A stretch of DNA of 8,089 nt from assembly GCA_012032575.1 (NCBI GenBank), contig JAAUSP010000334.1, positions 1 to 8,089 on the forward strand. Reading direction: 5' to 3'. This stretch comes from Anaerolineales bacterium. GTDB taxonomy: Bacteria; Chloroflexota; Anaerolineae; 4572-78; J111. The translations under genes were made by a program, and so were the position numbers. This document shows, in pieces, positions 1-6,679 of this stretch; the stretch's first letter is position 1; the number at the start of each line of letters is the position of its first letter. The notes beneath the pieces are model-generated. The model ran no database searches, was not told where the DNA came from, and saw only the letters and a program-made list of their open reading frames with translations.

Positions 1-1
1 A

Positions 2-1657
2 ACAGAGACAGAATTCGGCCAGTACCGCGAAGAAATTATAACGCTGATGCTGGCTGGAAAAAAAGAAGAGGCCCTGGCGCTGTTGCGTGGTAATGCTTAC
101 GCACCTGCAAAAGCGGAAGAAGCATCTATGATCAAAATGATAGAGATGAAGGTTGCCGATGCCAAAACTACGTCAGACGATAACACTGCTTTGGCGAGCC
201 AAAGCACCCTGGTGATGGTGGCGATCATTGTCGTTGGCGTATTAATCGCGGTGGTGATCGGCATTGTCCTCTCATACAGTATTACCAAACCGATGAGCCA
301 AGGCGTGACTATGATGCAAGCCATGACCCAGGGTGACCTGAGTACACGCTTGAAGATGACCAGAAAAGATGAGATAGGCATCCTGTCCAGATCAATGGAT
401 GAACTGGCAGATTCCACCGATGGGATGGCAATCATGGCTCAAAAGATTGCCGCCGGCGACTTTAGCGTGGCGTTTGAAATGCGGTCGGAGAAAGATGTGC
501 TTGGCAGATCGTTTACGCACATGCTGACCAGTCTTAAGCAGGTAGTGATAGACATTGTCAATATCTCGGAAAAACTGGCAGATGGCGACCTCACCGCAAC
601 CCCCCAGGCAGAATACGGCGGTGAATTTGCCAAAGTGAAAATCGCTCTCATGGCGGCGCTCGATGGCTTAAACAGCACCATGCGCCAGACCAATGCCGTG
701 GTTGAACAGGTGGCGCAATCGGTGGAGCAGGTCCGCTCCATCAGCCAGGATCTGGCCTCTAATGCCGAAGAACAATCCTCCGCCGCCGAAGAAGTGACCT
801 CGAACCTGGAAGAAACCAACACCCAGGTTAAAGCCAATTCTGAAAATGCCGAGGTGTCCAACCAACTGGCCAGCGAAACCGGAACTGTGGCCGATCTGGG
901 CCAGGCTAAGATGAAAACCATGAGCGAGGCCATGGGGGCTATTGCCGACTCGTCCCGCGAGATTGCCAAAATCATCAAGGTCATTGATGAAATCGCCTTC
1001 CAGACCAACCTGCTGGCCCTGAACGCTGCCGTTGAAGCCGCCCGGGCCGGACAGCATGGACGCGGTTTTGCTGTGGTCGCTCAGGAAGTGCGCAACCTGG
1101 CCGGACGCAGCGCCAAAGCTGCCAAAGAAACCGCCGAACTGATTGATGACGCCGGGCGGCGGGTGGCCGACGGGGTCAAGGTGGCCGGTGAAACATCAAC
1201 TGCCTTGAACGAAATTGTGCAAAATGTGACTAAAGTGAAAGACCTGGCCGGCGAAATTGCCTCCGCCAGTGAGGAACAATCCAAAGGACTGGCCCAAATC
1301 AACGTCGCGATGTTGCAGGTTAACCAGGGCGCTCAGGCCAGCAGCCAGCAAAGCGAAGAGTTGGCCAGCACCGCCGACGAACTGGGCAACCTGGCCGACC
1401 GGCTGCGCGAAGAAGCCGCCCGCTTTAAGCTGCAAGAGCAAAAAGGGTTCACCGATGGTATGGGTGGCCTGCTGCCCGCCGGGATCACCCCGGAAATAAT
1501 GCGGCAGATTGTGGAAATGGGCAGACAGCAAAATGCCGCCGGCGCTCAGCCCAACAAAACAGCAGTGCCCCAGCCTGTGGTTCACAAAGAAAACGGCAAA
1601 AAAGTCGCCCTGCCACTGCCGATGGACCGGGACAAACGCGGCTACGGGCAATTTTAA
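2..1657 (+). CDS. Methyl-accepting chemotaxis protein, 5' end outside window
   Basis: This is the 3' part of a transmembrane chemoreceptor that would pass ligand signals to a CheA/CheW array. The frame is open to the window edge, so the N-terminal TM1 and most of the sensor domain are missing; the ATG at 47 is internal. Visible in order: the last helices of the periplasmic or extracellular domain (2-205), one transmembrane segment (about 206-277, rich in Val/Ile), a first HAMP (SITKPMSQG, about 278-420), a second HAMP-like unit (RSEKDVLG, about 422-559), a third (LADGDLTAT, to about 682), then the signalling coiled coil. The hairpin tip is unmistakable at about 986-1051 (IDEIAFQTNLLALNAAVEAA). 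Candidate methylation sites are the Glu-Glu pairs in ASNAEEQSSA and ASASEEQSKG. The C-terminal tail (1450-1654) is long, Pro/Gln-rich and ends RGYGQF, with no NWETF-type CheR/CheB tether. It is followed by a hairpin and a receiver gene in the same direction. Confidence 0.96.
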   Translation, partial: TETEFGQYREEIITLMLAGKKEEALALLRGNAYAPAKAEEASMIKMIEMKVADAKTTSDDNTALASQSTLVMVAIIVVGVLIAVVIGIVLSYSITKPMSQGVTMMQAMTQGDLSTRLKMTRKDEIGILSRSMDELADSTDGMAIMAQKIAAGDFSVAFEMRSEKDVLGRSFTHMLTSLKQVVIDIVNISEKLADGDLTATPQAEYGGEFAKVKIALMAALDGLNSTMRQTNAVVEQVAQSVEQVRSISQDLASNAEEQSSAAEEVTSNLEETNTQVKANSENAEVSNQLASETGTVADLGQAKMKTMSEAMGAIADSSREIAKIIKVIDEIAFQTNLLALNAAVEAARAGQHGRGFAVVAQEVRNLAGRSAKAAKETAELIDDAGRRVADGVKVAGETSTALNEIVQNVTKVKDLAGEIASASEEQSKGLAQINVAMLQVNQGAQASSQQSEELASTADELGNLADRLREEAARFKLQEQKGFTDGMGGLLPAGITPEIMRQIVEMGRQQNAAGAQPNKTAVPQPVVHKENGKKVALPLPMDRDKRGYGQF

Positions 1658-1685
1658 CTGACAAAAATTAAAGCTACTCAGGAAC

Positions 1686-1719
1686 CTTCAGCCCCTCTCC
1701 GCTGGGAGAGGGGTTGAAG
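1686..1719 (+). terminator. Strong hairpin between receptor and receiver gene
   Basis: CCCCTCTCC (1692-1700) pairs perfectly with GGAGAGGGG (1705-1713) around the loop GCTG. The stem extends outward by a G-T wobble and CTTCA/TGAAG, giving 15 pairs in all. Five T residues follow at 1727-1731, not directly abutting the stem. It could act as a terminator or attenuator between the receptor and the receiver/CheA genes, or as a stabilising intercistronic hairpin. The C-rich/G-rich core also resembles dispersed intergenic palindromes seen in many bacterial genomes, so it may be one copy of a repeat family. The fold is certain from the sequence; the role is inferred. Confidence 0.55.
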
Positions 1720-1736
1720 TCTCCCATTTTTCACCC

Positions 1737-1742
1737 AAGGAG
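1737..1742 (+). promoter_or_regulatory. Ribosome binding site of the receiver gene
   Basis: AAGGAG lies six bases upstream of the ATG at 1749 and is a near-perfect Shine-Dalgarno sequence. It fixes the start of the receiver gene and is the best ribosome binding site in the chemosensory cluster. Confidence 0.8.
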
Positions 1743-1748
1743 TTCTAA

Positions 1749-2168
1749 ATGGCAAAGAAGAAAATAATGATCGTTGACGACGCCGCTATGATGCGTGTTA
1801 TTGTTAATAACGTTTTGAGTGACGATCCCAATTTTTATGTGGCCGGATACGCTACCAACGGTAAAGAGGCCCTGTTGAAACTACCCCAAATTCAACCGGA
1901 TTTAATTCTGCTGGACATCGAAATGCCCGAAATGGACGGGCTGGAATTTTTGCGCCACGCCCGCTTAAAAAGTAAGGCCAAAGTGGTGGTTCTCTCCTCT
2001 GTCACCCCGACCGGTTCCCCCAAAGCGATCCAGGCCCGTGCGCTGGGCGCGGATGCCATAATTTCCAAACCATCCGGGGCTGTATCTTATGACCTTCAGG
2101 AGAAACGAGGCAGTCAACTGGTCCAAACCATCTATCAGCTTTTAAGCCTTGAAAATAGGTCGGGTTGA
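1749..2168 (+). CDS. Stand-alone CheB-like receiver (response regulator)
   Basis: This 139-residue single-domain response regulator is a likely phosphoryl acceptor for the adjacent CheA. The receiver hallmarks are present: acidic pair Asp10-Asp11 (MIVDD), phosphoacceptor Asp56 (LLDIEMPEMDG), the Ser/Thr switch at LSSVTPTG (83-89) and Lys107 in IISKPSG. The region after beta-4 and the KPSGAVSYDL segment resemble the N-terminal receiver of CheB more than CheY, yet the protein ends after helix alpha-5 with no linker and no methylesterase domain. It could be a CheB remnant, or a CheY/PilG-type output regulator that arose from a CheB receiver. The start at 1749 is supported by AAGGAG. The stop lies only two bases before the ATG of the downstream cheA-like gene, so the two are probably translationally coupled. 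I am sure of the receiver fold and less sure of the output. Confidence 0.93.
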   Translation: MAKKKIMIVDDAAMMRVIVNNVLSDDPNFYVAGYATNGKEALLKLPQIQPDLILLDIEMPEMDGLEFLRHARLKSKAKVVVLSSVTPTGSPKAIQARALGADAIISKPSGAVSYDLQEKRGSQLVQTIYQLLSLENRSG

Positions 2169-2170
2169 TA

Positions 2171-3679
2171 ATGAATGATAAAGACACCCCGCTCGACAGC
2201 TCGAATGAACTGGAAGAAATCTGGTCAATCTTTGCTCTGGAAGGCAGAGAATCACTGGATACCGTTGAAAAAACGCTTCTGGCCCTGGAAGTGACCCCGT
2301 TAGATTTTGAGCAGGTGCGCCAACTGTTCCGCGCCTTACATACGTTCAAGGGCGCAGTGCGGATGATGGGCTTACCCGCTATGGAAGCTTTGGCCCATGG
2401 TGCAGAAGACCTGGTGGGGTTGGTTAGGGATGAGGGTGTAACTCTGACGAAAGAAATGATAAACCTGCTACTGGATGTTTTAGATCAACTGCGCCAGATG
2501 CTGGAGTATGCCCTCATGCACCGGCAAGATGATAAAACCGCGAACATCGCAGGGTTGCTGGCCCGCCTTAGAGGGGTACTGGCCCAATACACCCAGCCGC
2601 CAGATATAGCCAGACCTGCCCCGGATGATGAAAATTCAGAGAAGCCTGCGGATAGCTTCTCAGATGCCGCTGCCCAGCCCAGCGCTCCCGCCGCCGTTGA
2701 ACTTCCGGCTGAGGCAAGCGTTAAAATAGATACCCCGGATACAGGCATAGAGATGATAGACCCGGCCACCGATCCCGTTTATCTCCAGATATTCCGGGAG
2801 ATCGCTGAAGAAGAATTGTGGCGATTGCAACACGCCCAAACCGCCCTGACCGACGGCGATGAAGCCGCCTTCTTAGAAATTAAAGAGATGGCCGATAACC
2901 TGGGCCACGCTGCCCGGCAAATGGGCTTTATGCGTATTGTAGCCGTGCTGGAAGAGTTGGTCAATGCGGTAGACAATTCGGCAGATCAAGACCCGTTTAC
3001 CGGGCCGACAGTAATAACGGCCCACCTGGAGAACTTGTTGGTTGAATTTTTGGGAGTTTCCGTGCCGGTCACACCCGCAATTGCGTCCGTCCAGCCGCTG
3101 CCGCAGGAGTCGCCGGTTGAAGCAGCCGCCCCTCTCACCGAGGTCCAAACATTCCTGAAAACGGCTCAAGGCGAATTGAGTCATTTGCGAGGGGCCTTAG
3201 TGTCCCTGGGCAGTGGCAATGAAGACGCACTGCCGGAAATTCAACAGGTTGCTGCCACCTTGAAGGATGCGGCCCAATTGCTGGGCTACAGCCGCTTTAT
3301 TGAGAGTGTGGATAACCTGCTGGCCGTAACCGCCGAACCTGCCTCTGAAGCCCGCAATCTCCAGTTAAACAAAGTGGAACTGGCCCTGTTTGAAGAGTTG
3401 GTAACCATCCAGGAGGTCAGTCAAACCCCGGCCCCCGAAGACCCTGAGGGGATGCCCAATTTTGTCTGGCTGTTCAGACGCTGGCATGCGGTCAGAGTAT
3501 TTGCCAATCTGGCCCGTCTGTGTGAGGTAGCGGATGATTTGCACCAGTTTATGCAGCAGTTTTTGGCCGATGGCAGCGTATCAAAAAGGATACCCGTCTG
3601 GCCGATGAAGCCACCTACCTGCTGCGGGCGATTTATCATAGCTGCCTGTTTTACAAGCTGGATCAGGTGGCCCGGTTAA
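2171..3679 (+). CDS. CheA-type protein, N-terminal half (HPt repeats), frameshifted
   Basis: This is the N-terminal part of a long CheA/ChpA-like histidine kinase whose frame is broken at 3583-3587. I chose ATG 2171 over TTG 2165; it sits two bases after the receiver stop. HPt1 (about residues 15-115) has the canonical LHTFKGAVRMMG with His57 (codon 2339-2341). HPt2-like (about 203-296) ends AARQMG but has Asp242 (2894) where His should be. HPt3-like (about 325-415) has ATLKDAAQLLG with Ala362 (3254) at the His position. A Pro/Ala/Glu-rich linker occupies about 141-200. The genuine sequence runs to Ser471 (3581-3583); the last 32 codons to the stop at 3677-3679 (from the AAA at 3584) are out of frame and Cys/Trp/Pro-rich. 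The shifted frame continues coherently, so I take this as half of one gene. Multiple HPt domains recall PilL/ChpA kinases of twitching or surface chemosensory systems. Confidence 0.88.
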   Translation: MNDKDTPLDSSNELEEIWSIFALEGRESLDTVEKTLLALEVTPLDFEQVRQLFRALHTFKGAVRMMGLPAMEALAHGAEDLVGLVRDEGVTLTKEMINLLLDVLDQLRQMLEYALMHRQDDKTANIAGLLARLRGVLAQYTQPPDIARPAPDDENSEKPADSFSDAAAQPSAPAAVELPAEASVKIDTPDTGIEMIDPATDPVYLQIFREIAEEELWRLQHAQTALTDGDEAAFLEIKEMADNLGHAARQMGFMRIVAVLEELVNAVDNSADQDPFTGPTVITAHLENLLVEFLGVSVPVTPAIASVQPLPQESPVEAAAPLTEVQTFLKTAQGELSHLRGALVSLGSGNEDALPEIQQVAATLKDAAQLLGYSRFIESVDNLLAVTAEPASEARNLQLNKVELALFEELVTIQEVSQTPAPEDPEGMPNFVWLFRRWHAVRVFANLARLCEVADDLHQFMQQFLADGSVSKRIPVWPMKPPTCCGRFIIAACFTSWIRWPG

Positions 3680-5442
3680 CCCTGGCTCTGGAAGATTTGT
3701 ATGCCCGGATTGCCAAGCACGAAATGACCATCCCCGCCACGTTAATCACCCTGACCCAAACTTACGTGGCCCAACTGGGCGGCGTCATCGAGGCCATTCG
3801 TGAGGGCGAATCACCGGAATTGGCTCCGCTGGAAGCGATGATTGGGCAAACTGAAGAAGTCCTCTACCGGCACACCGACGGCCAATCATTGCAGGTTGCG
3901 CGAGAAGTCCTCAATCTGTTAGACATCTCTCCGGAATTTAAAGCGATGATCACCCCGGAAAGTTTGCTGGCAGTGGGGCAAGCAATGCAAGCCGGACAGC
4001 AGTTTTATACCCTCCTGGCTGACCTGGATCAAAATGAAACCATCGGCCTGGCCTTTTATGAATGGTCTCAAAACGCCGCCGTCACCCTGATTACCAATGT
4101 GACCGTTTACCAGGATAATCGCTCATTGTTTGATTTCTTGCTGGCCACCGATACCAGTCAGGAAACCCTTTTGGCAGCATTAGCCACCATTGATCCGGCG
4201 GGCGACTATCTAAAATTAAAAGCATGCGCCTTACGCACCGACATTAACCTCACTACGGTCATCGGTGAACAACCCGTGTCTGATCCGGTTTACCGGGCCG
4301 ACCATGATGGCAGCCAAACCCACACAACAACCGACCTGGCGGCGCTGACCCAATTGATGGAAATCGTGGGCAAGATGCTCACGACCCATACGACCCTGCA
4401 CCGAAGCACCGACAGATTGACCGGGCAAAATCTGATTAATACGATCACCCAAATCGTAAAACAAGCTGGCGGCAACTGGGAATATGCCCGCCAGGAAACG
4501 CAGCGCTCGCTGGAAAGTTGGGCCAATGAGCTACATACCCTGGCTCAAGCCGAAGCCGAGTTGGGCGCTAGCCTCAGCCAACTTTACGAGATGGCCCTGA
4601 CTTTGCGGGTAAAACCTGCTGCCGTCATTCTGGACCCTTTGCCGCATCTGGTGGAAGACCTGACCCATCATCAGGGCAAAACAGTAGAACTGGTGATGAA
4701 TGGCGCGGAGATAGAGCTTGATCATCACACACTCGACCTTCTGGCCGGCCCCATTCGCCGGTTGGTGTGGGGGGCGGTGGCCCATAGTATCGAACTACCG
4801 GCCCAGCGCCAGTCTGTCGGAAAACCGGCAGCCGGGCGGGTGATGTTGACCATCAAGAAACAGGATAATCGAGTACAGGTGGTTATTGAGGATGATGGCA
4901 GCGGCCTTGACCCGGCTGCAATAACCGATCTGATGGTCATTAACACCGAGCTTCAGGCGCATCAGGGACAACTTGTCGTCAGTCACGGCCCGGAGCACGG
5001 GGCGCGCGCTATCATTGATCTACCGCTGAACCTGGTGGTGGTTGACGGGATGGTAGCACGGGTGGGACAGGTACATTACATTGTGCCAATTGGCTCGGTT
5101 CATCGGATTGTCAAACCGGTCCAAACCGAAATTATTCACACCTCGGCCAACGGCGGGCAGAATTTGCTGCGCCTGAATGAGCGGATTATTCCTATTCAAG
5201 ACTTACCCGGAGATACCACGACCGACGCCAATCAGGACCGTTTAATGATAGTGGTAGAAAAAGATGCCCAAGCTACCGCCCTGAAAGTAGATGAGCTAAT
5301 CGGACAGCAACAGGTTTTAATTCGACCGCTGCAAGGTTATCTTTCCCAGATGCGGGGCGTGTCGGGCTGCGCTTTGCTGGGGGATGGAGAAGTGGGGCTG
5401 GTGTTGAATCTTAATCAGTTAAGTATTAGTGAGGGCCTTTGA
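3583..5442 (+). CDS. CheA-type protein, C-terminal half (degenerate ATPase plus CheW-like domain)
   Basis: This continues the preceding frame after a -1 change. The first 84 bases (KKDTRLADEATYLL and onward) precede a GTG at 3667 that a gene caller might choose, but the protein clearly extends upstream. Numbered on the repaired ~1,090-residue protein: helical region to about 590; P2-like region about 591-694; P3-like dimerisation helices about 722-814; ATPase-like domain about 817-954; CheW-like P5 about 955-1087, ending in the typical GCALLGDGEVGLVLNLNQL. The ATPase keeps the lead-in (GKTVELVMNGAEIELD) and the G1 box DDGSGLD (4891 on). The N-box reads RLVWGAVAHSIE where CheA has HLVRNAVDHGIE, so the Mg/ATP Asn is Gly868 (4771), and the GRGVGMDVV lid with the G2 box is absent. 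ATP binding is therefore doubtful; the protein may be a scaffold or phosphotransfer partner of another kinase. The stop overlaps a converging gene by 17 bases. Confidence 0.88.
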   Translation, partial: KKDTRLADEATYLLRAIYHSCLFYKLDQVARLTLALEDLYARIAKHEMTIPATLITLTQTYVAQLGGVIEAIREGESPELAPLEAMIGQTEEVLYRHTDGQSLQVAREVLNLLDISPEFKAMITPESLLAVGQAMQAGQQFYTLLADLDQNETIGLAFYEWSQNAAVTLITNVTVYQDNRSLFDFLLATDTSQETLLAALATIDPAGDYLKLKACALRTDINLTTVIGEQPVSDPVYRADHDGSQTHTTTDLAALTQLMEIVGKMLTTHTTLHRSTDRLTGQNLINTITQIVKQAGGNWEYARQETQRSLESWANELHTLAQAEAELGASLSQLYEMALTLRVKPAAVILDPLPHLVEDLTHHQGKTVELVMNGAEIELDHHTLDLLAGPIRRLVWGAVAHSIELPAQRQSVGKPAAGRVMLTIKKQDNRVQVVIEDDGSGLDPAAITDLMVINTELQAHQGQLVVSHGPEHGARAIIDLPLNLVVVDGMVARVGQVHYIVPIGSVHRIVKPVQTEIIHTSANGGQNLLRLNERIIPIQDLPGDTTTDANQDRLMIVVEKDAQATALKVDELIGQQQVLIRPLQGYLSQMRGVSGCALLGDGEVGLVLNLNQLSISEGL

Positions 5443-5845
5443 CGTGCGGGCTGAGCAAATGGTCCAGGGCCAGAAAAAAGGCTTTGGTATGCCGGGCTGA
5501 CAGAATACCCAGCAGCCACAGCGGTAGCAGGGTGAAGAAGATGAGTTGGGCCGTGGACAGGTCGAACAGCGAGTCGAGGAGCAGCAGCGTGCCAACCCCA
5601 AAAATAGCGACCAGACCAAAGTTAATCATAGACAGGGCAAAGATAAAATAGCCCGGCTCTCGATCATAGGGATAACCGCAGCGAGGACAGCCGGGCAGCA
5701 TGGTAAACCAATCGGAAATGCTTTCGACCCGGCTGGCCGGCAAATACAACGGTGAAATACCACATTCGGGGCAGCGCAGCCGGATGGTTCGCCGCAAGTA
5801 GAGCCAGATTTTTTGGGTGAGCGTGGGTTTAGGATTGTTAGCCAT
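5426..5845 (-). CDS. DUF983 family zinc-ribbon membrane protein
   Basis: A 139-residue protein of unknown function matching the DUF983 pattern. A short basic N-terminus is followed by a CPxCG pair (Cys25, Cys28), a second pair (Cys53, Cys56 in CPRCGYPYDREPGYF), then two hydrophobic segments (about 66-90 and 97-116) and a polar tail. The four cysteines could form a zinc ribbon on the cytoplasmic side of the membrane; this is inferred from spacing. The ATG at 5845 is preceded by GAAGGG about 14 bases upstream, a poor distance, and an in-frame TGA lies further up, so no longer start is available. It begins 11 bases after the stop of the methyltransferase-like gene and is probably co-transcribed with it. 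Its stop lies inside the end of the converging cheA-like gene. Confidence 0.85.
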   Translation of the reverse strand: MANNPKPTLTQKIWLYLRRTIRLRCPECGISPLYLPASRVESISDWFTMLPGCPRCGYPYDREPGYFIFALSMINFGLVAIFGVGTLLLLDSLFDLSTAQLIFFTLLPLWLLGILSARHTKAFFLALDHLLSPHVKGPH

Positions 5846-5856
5846 GCCCGGCTTGT

Positions 5857-6087
5857 TTACCCTTCAATCCTTCCAAAAGGACACGGAATTAGTCGGGGCA
5901 CGCGCTGCTGATAAGCTCGATAAGCTGAACCAAACTCCATCAGCAGCCGGCGCTCCTCAAAAAATGTACCGACGTAAAAATAGAGGGTCAGCAACAGATA
6001 GGTGACCAGCAAATTGAGGGTCATCGCCGGGGTGAGCCACAGCAGCAACAAGCTAAAAAAGTAAAGCGGGTGGCGCACCCAGCCGTA
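5857..6087 (-). CDS. ICMT/NnrU-like membrane methyltransferase, C-terminal part
   Basis: This carries the catalytic half of the frameshifted membrane methyltransferase. It begins at the Tyr of YGWVRHPLY, where Arg133-His134-Pro135 (repaired numbering) form the RHP motif that helps bind S-adenosylmethionine in ICMT-type enzymes. Two membrane helices follow (about 136-150 and 153-171), then the conserved acidic pair Glu172-Glu173 and FGSAYRAYQQRVPRLIP, the classic family C-terminus. All expected C-terminal elements are intact, so the gene looks undamaged apart from one base. A gene caller would report this part from the in-frame ATG at 6078. It ends 11 bases before the DUF983 gene. Confidence 0.78.
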   Translation of the reverse strand, partial: YGWVRHPLYFFSLLLLWLTPAMTLNLLVTYLLLTLYFYVGTFFEERRLLMEFGSAYRAYQQRVPRLIPCPFGRIEG

Positions 6088-6470
6088 AAACCGCCAACGT
6101 TTAGCTTTCCGGAAGCGCCAGGCCGTTCAGCCGTAAGCTGGGCCAGCCCTAAAAAATGAAATGCGCCGGTTTGCAGCAGCGAGACTCCCAGGGCAGCCAA
6201 CGCCAGCAGTTGTCCCCCCACCATCAGCCAACGCCAGGGCGACGGAACCACATACAGGATTGGACCGGGCAGCCAGGCCAGCAGCGGCACAAGCGGCAGT
6301 AACGTTATCACGGCGATAATATTGTAAATCAGCCGATACCAGCGCTCAACCCCTGGGCCAAAAACTCGCCGCGCCCAAGCTTTAAGGGCCAGACTGGCCA
6401 AAACACTGTGCAACACCCCGTAAAGGGTGAAAAAGATGATTAAAGGAAGAGCGCTTATTAACCAAGACAT
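6021..6470 (-). CDS. ICMT/NnrU-like membrane methyltransferase, N-terminal part, frameshifted
   Basis: This is the membrane-embedded N-terminal portion of an isoprenylcysteine carboxylmethyltransferase-family protein (NnrU/MddA-like group). ATG 6470 is preferred to ATG 6509 because GAGG lies five bases upstream of it and the protein then starts directly in a membrane helix. Visible elements: hydrophobic spans at about residues 4-26, 47-76 and 80-103, the HSxLAS motif (YGVLHSVLASLALK) and RLIYNIIA, both typical of this group, then FHFLGLAQL. Real coding ends near Gly127-Phe128 (6087-6092); after that the frame runs into unlikely Cys-rich sequence to a stop at 6021. Adding one T to the T4 tract (A4 on the + strand, 6087-6090) gives GGFYGWVRHPLY and joins the C-terminal part into a 204-residue protein, a normal family length. 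The substrate cannot be told. Confidence 0.78.
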   Translation of the reverse strand: MSWLISALPLIIFFTLYGVLHSVLASLALKAWARRVFGPGVERWYRLIYNIIAVITLLPLVPLLAWLPGPILYVVPSPWRWLMVGGQLLALAALGVSLLQTGAFHFLGLAQLTAERPGASGKLNVGGFTAGCATRFTFLACCCCGSPRR

Positions 6471-6679
6471 TAAACCCTCGTGTAGAAAAGGAACTGAACA
6501 ACTGCTCAACTCTTATGTCATTTCGAGGCCGTAGGCCGACGCGAAGCGTCCCTACCGCGCCGCATCGGTCTCGGAGATTTCTCCCTTCGGTCGAAATGAC
6601 ATGGCTGAGTAGTTACAGAACAGAGAGAAATAAGGGAACCGAAGGATTTCTTCCCCAGTGCCTTTAGTTCCCGGTTTGA
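6471..6679. other. Gene-free spacer between enolase-like and methyltransferase-like genes
   Basis: No credible gene lies here. The spacer holds the palindromic repeat, the ribosome binding site for the methyltransferase-like gene (GAGG at about 6476-6479 on the - strand), and near the enolase stop a weak inverted pair GGGAAC (6634-6639) with GTTCCC (6667-6672). On the - strand the latter is followed by TTATTT and might be a weak terminator. No convincing promoter boxes were seen. Confidence 0.4.
6515..6602. repeat. 88-base palindromic intergenic repeat (MITE-like)
   Basis: The ends are a perfect 12-base inverted repeat, ATGTCATTTCGA (6515-6526) and TCGAAATGACAT (6591-6602). Inside are GGCCGTAGGCC and, read on the - strand, ACCGAAGGGAGAAATCTCC. 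No open frame is present. Elements starting GTCATTTCGACC-GAAGGGAGAAATC are, to my knowledge, recurrent dispersed intergenic repeats in several bacterial phyla, so I read it as a non-autonomous MITE/REP-like copy. Because it folds, it could also affect 3' ends of enolase-side transcripts running toward the methyltransferase gene. No target duplication is evident. Confidence 0.6.

Noticed and set aside
97..1651. Several - strand open frames opposite the receptor gene
   Set aside because: The receptor frame carries highly conserved motifs over this whole stretch, and the antisense products resemble nothing known.
3578..3600. Programmed -1 frameshifting at TCA AAA AGG in the CheA-like gene
   Set aside because: Only the AAA codon can re-pair cleanly; there is no classical A-AAA-AAG heptamer, no upstream Shine-Dalgarno-like stimulator and no evident downstream hairpin. 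Left as a possibility only.
5439..6005. Small + strand open frames opposite the DUF983 and methyltransferase-like genes
   Set aside because: They are antisense to genes with clear motifs and have no ribosome binding sites or recognisable products.
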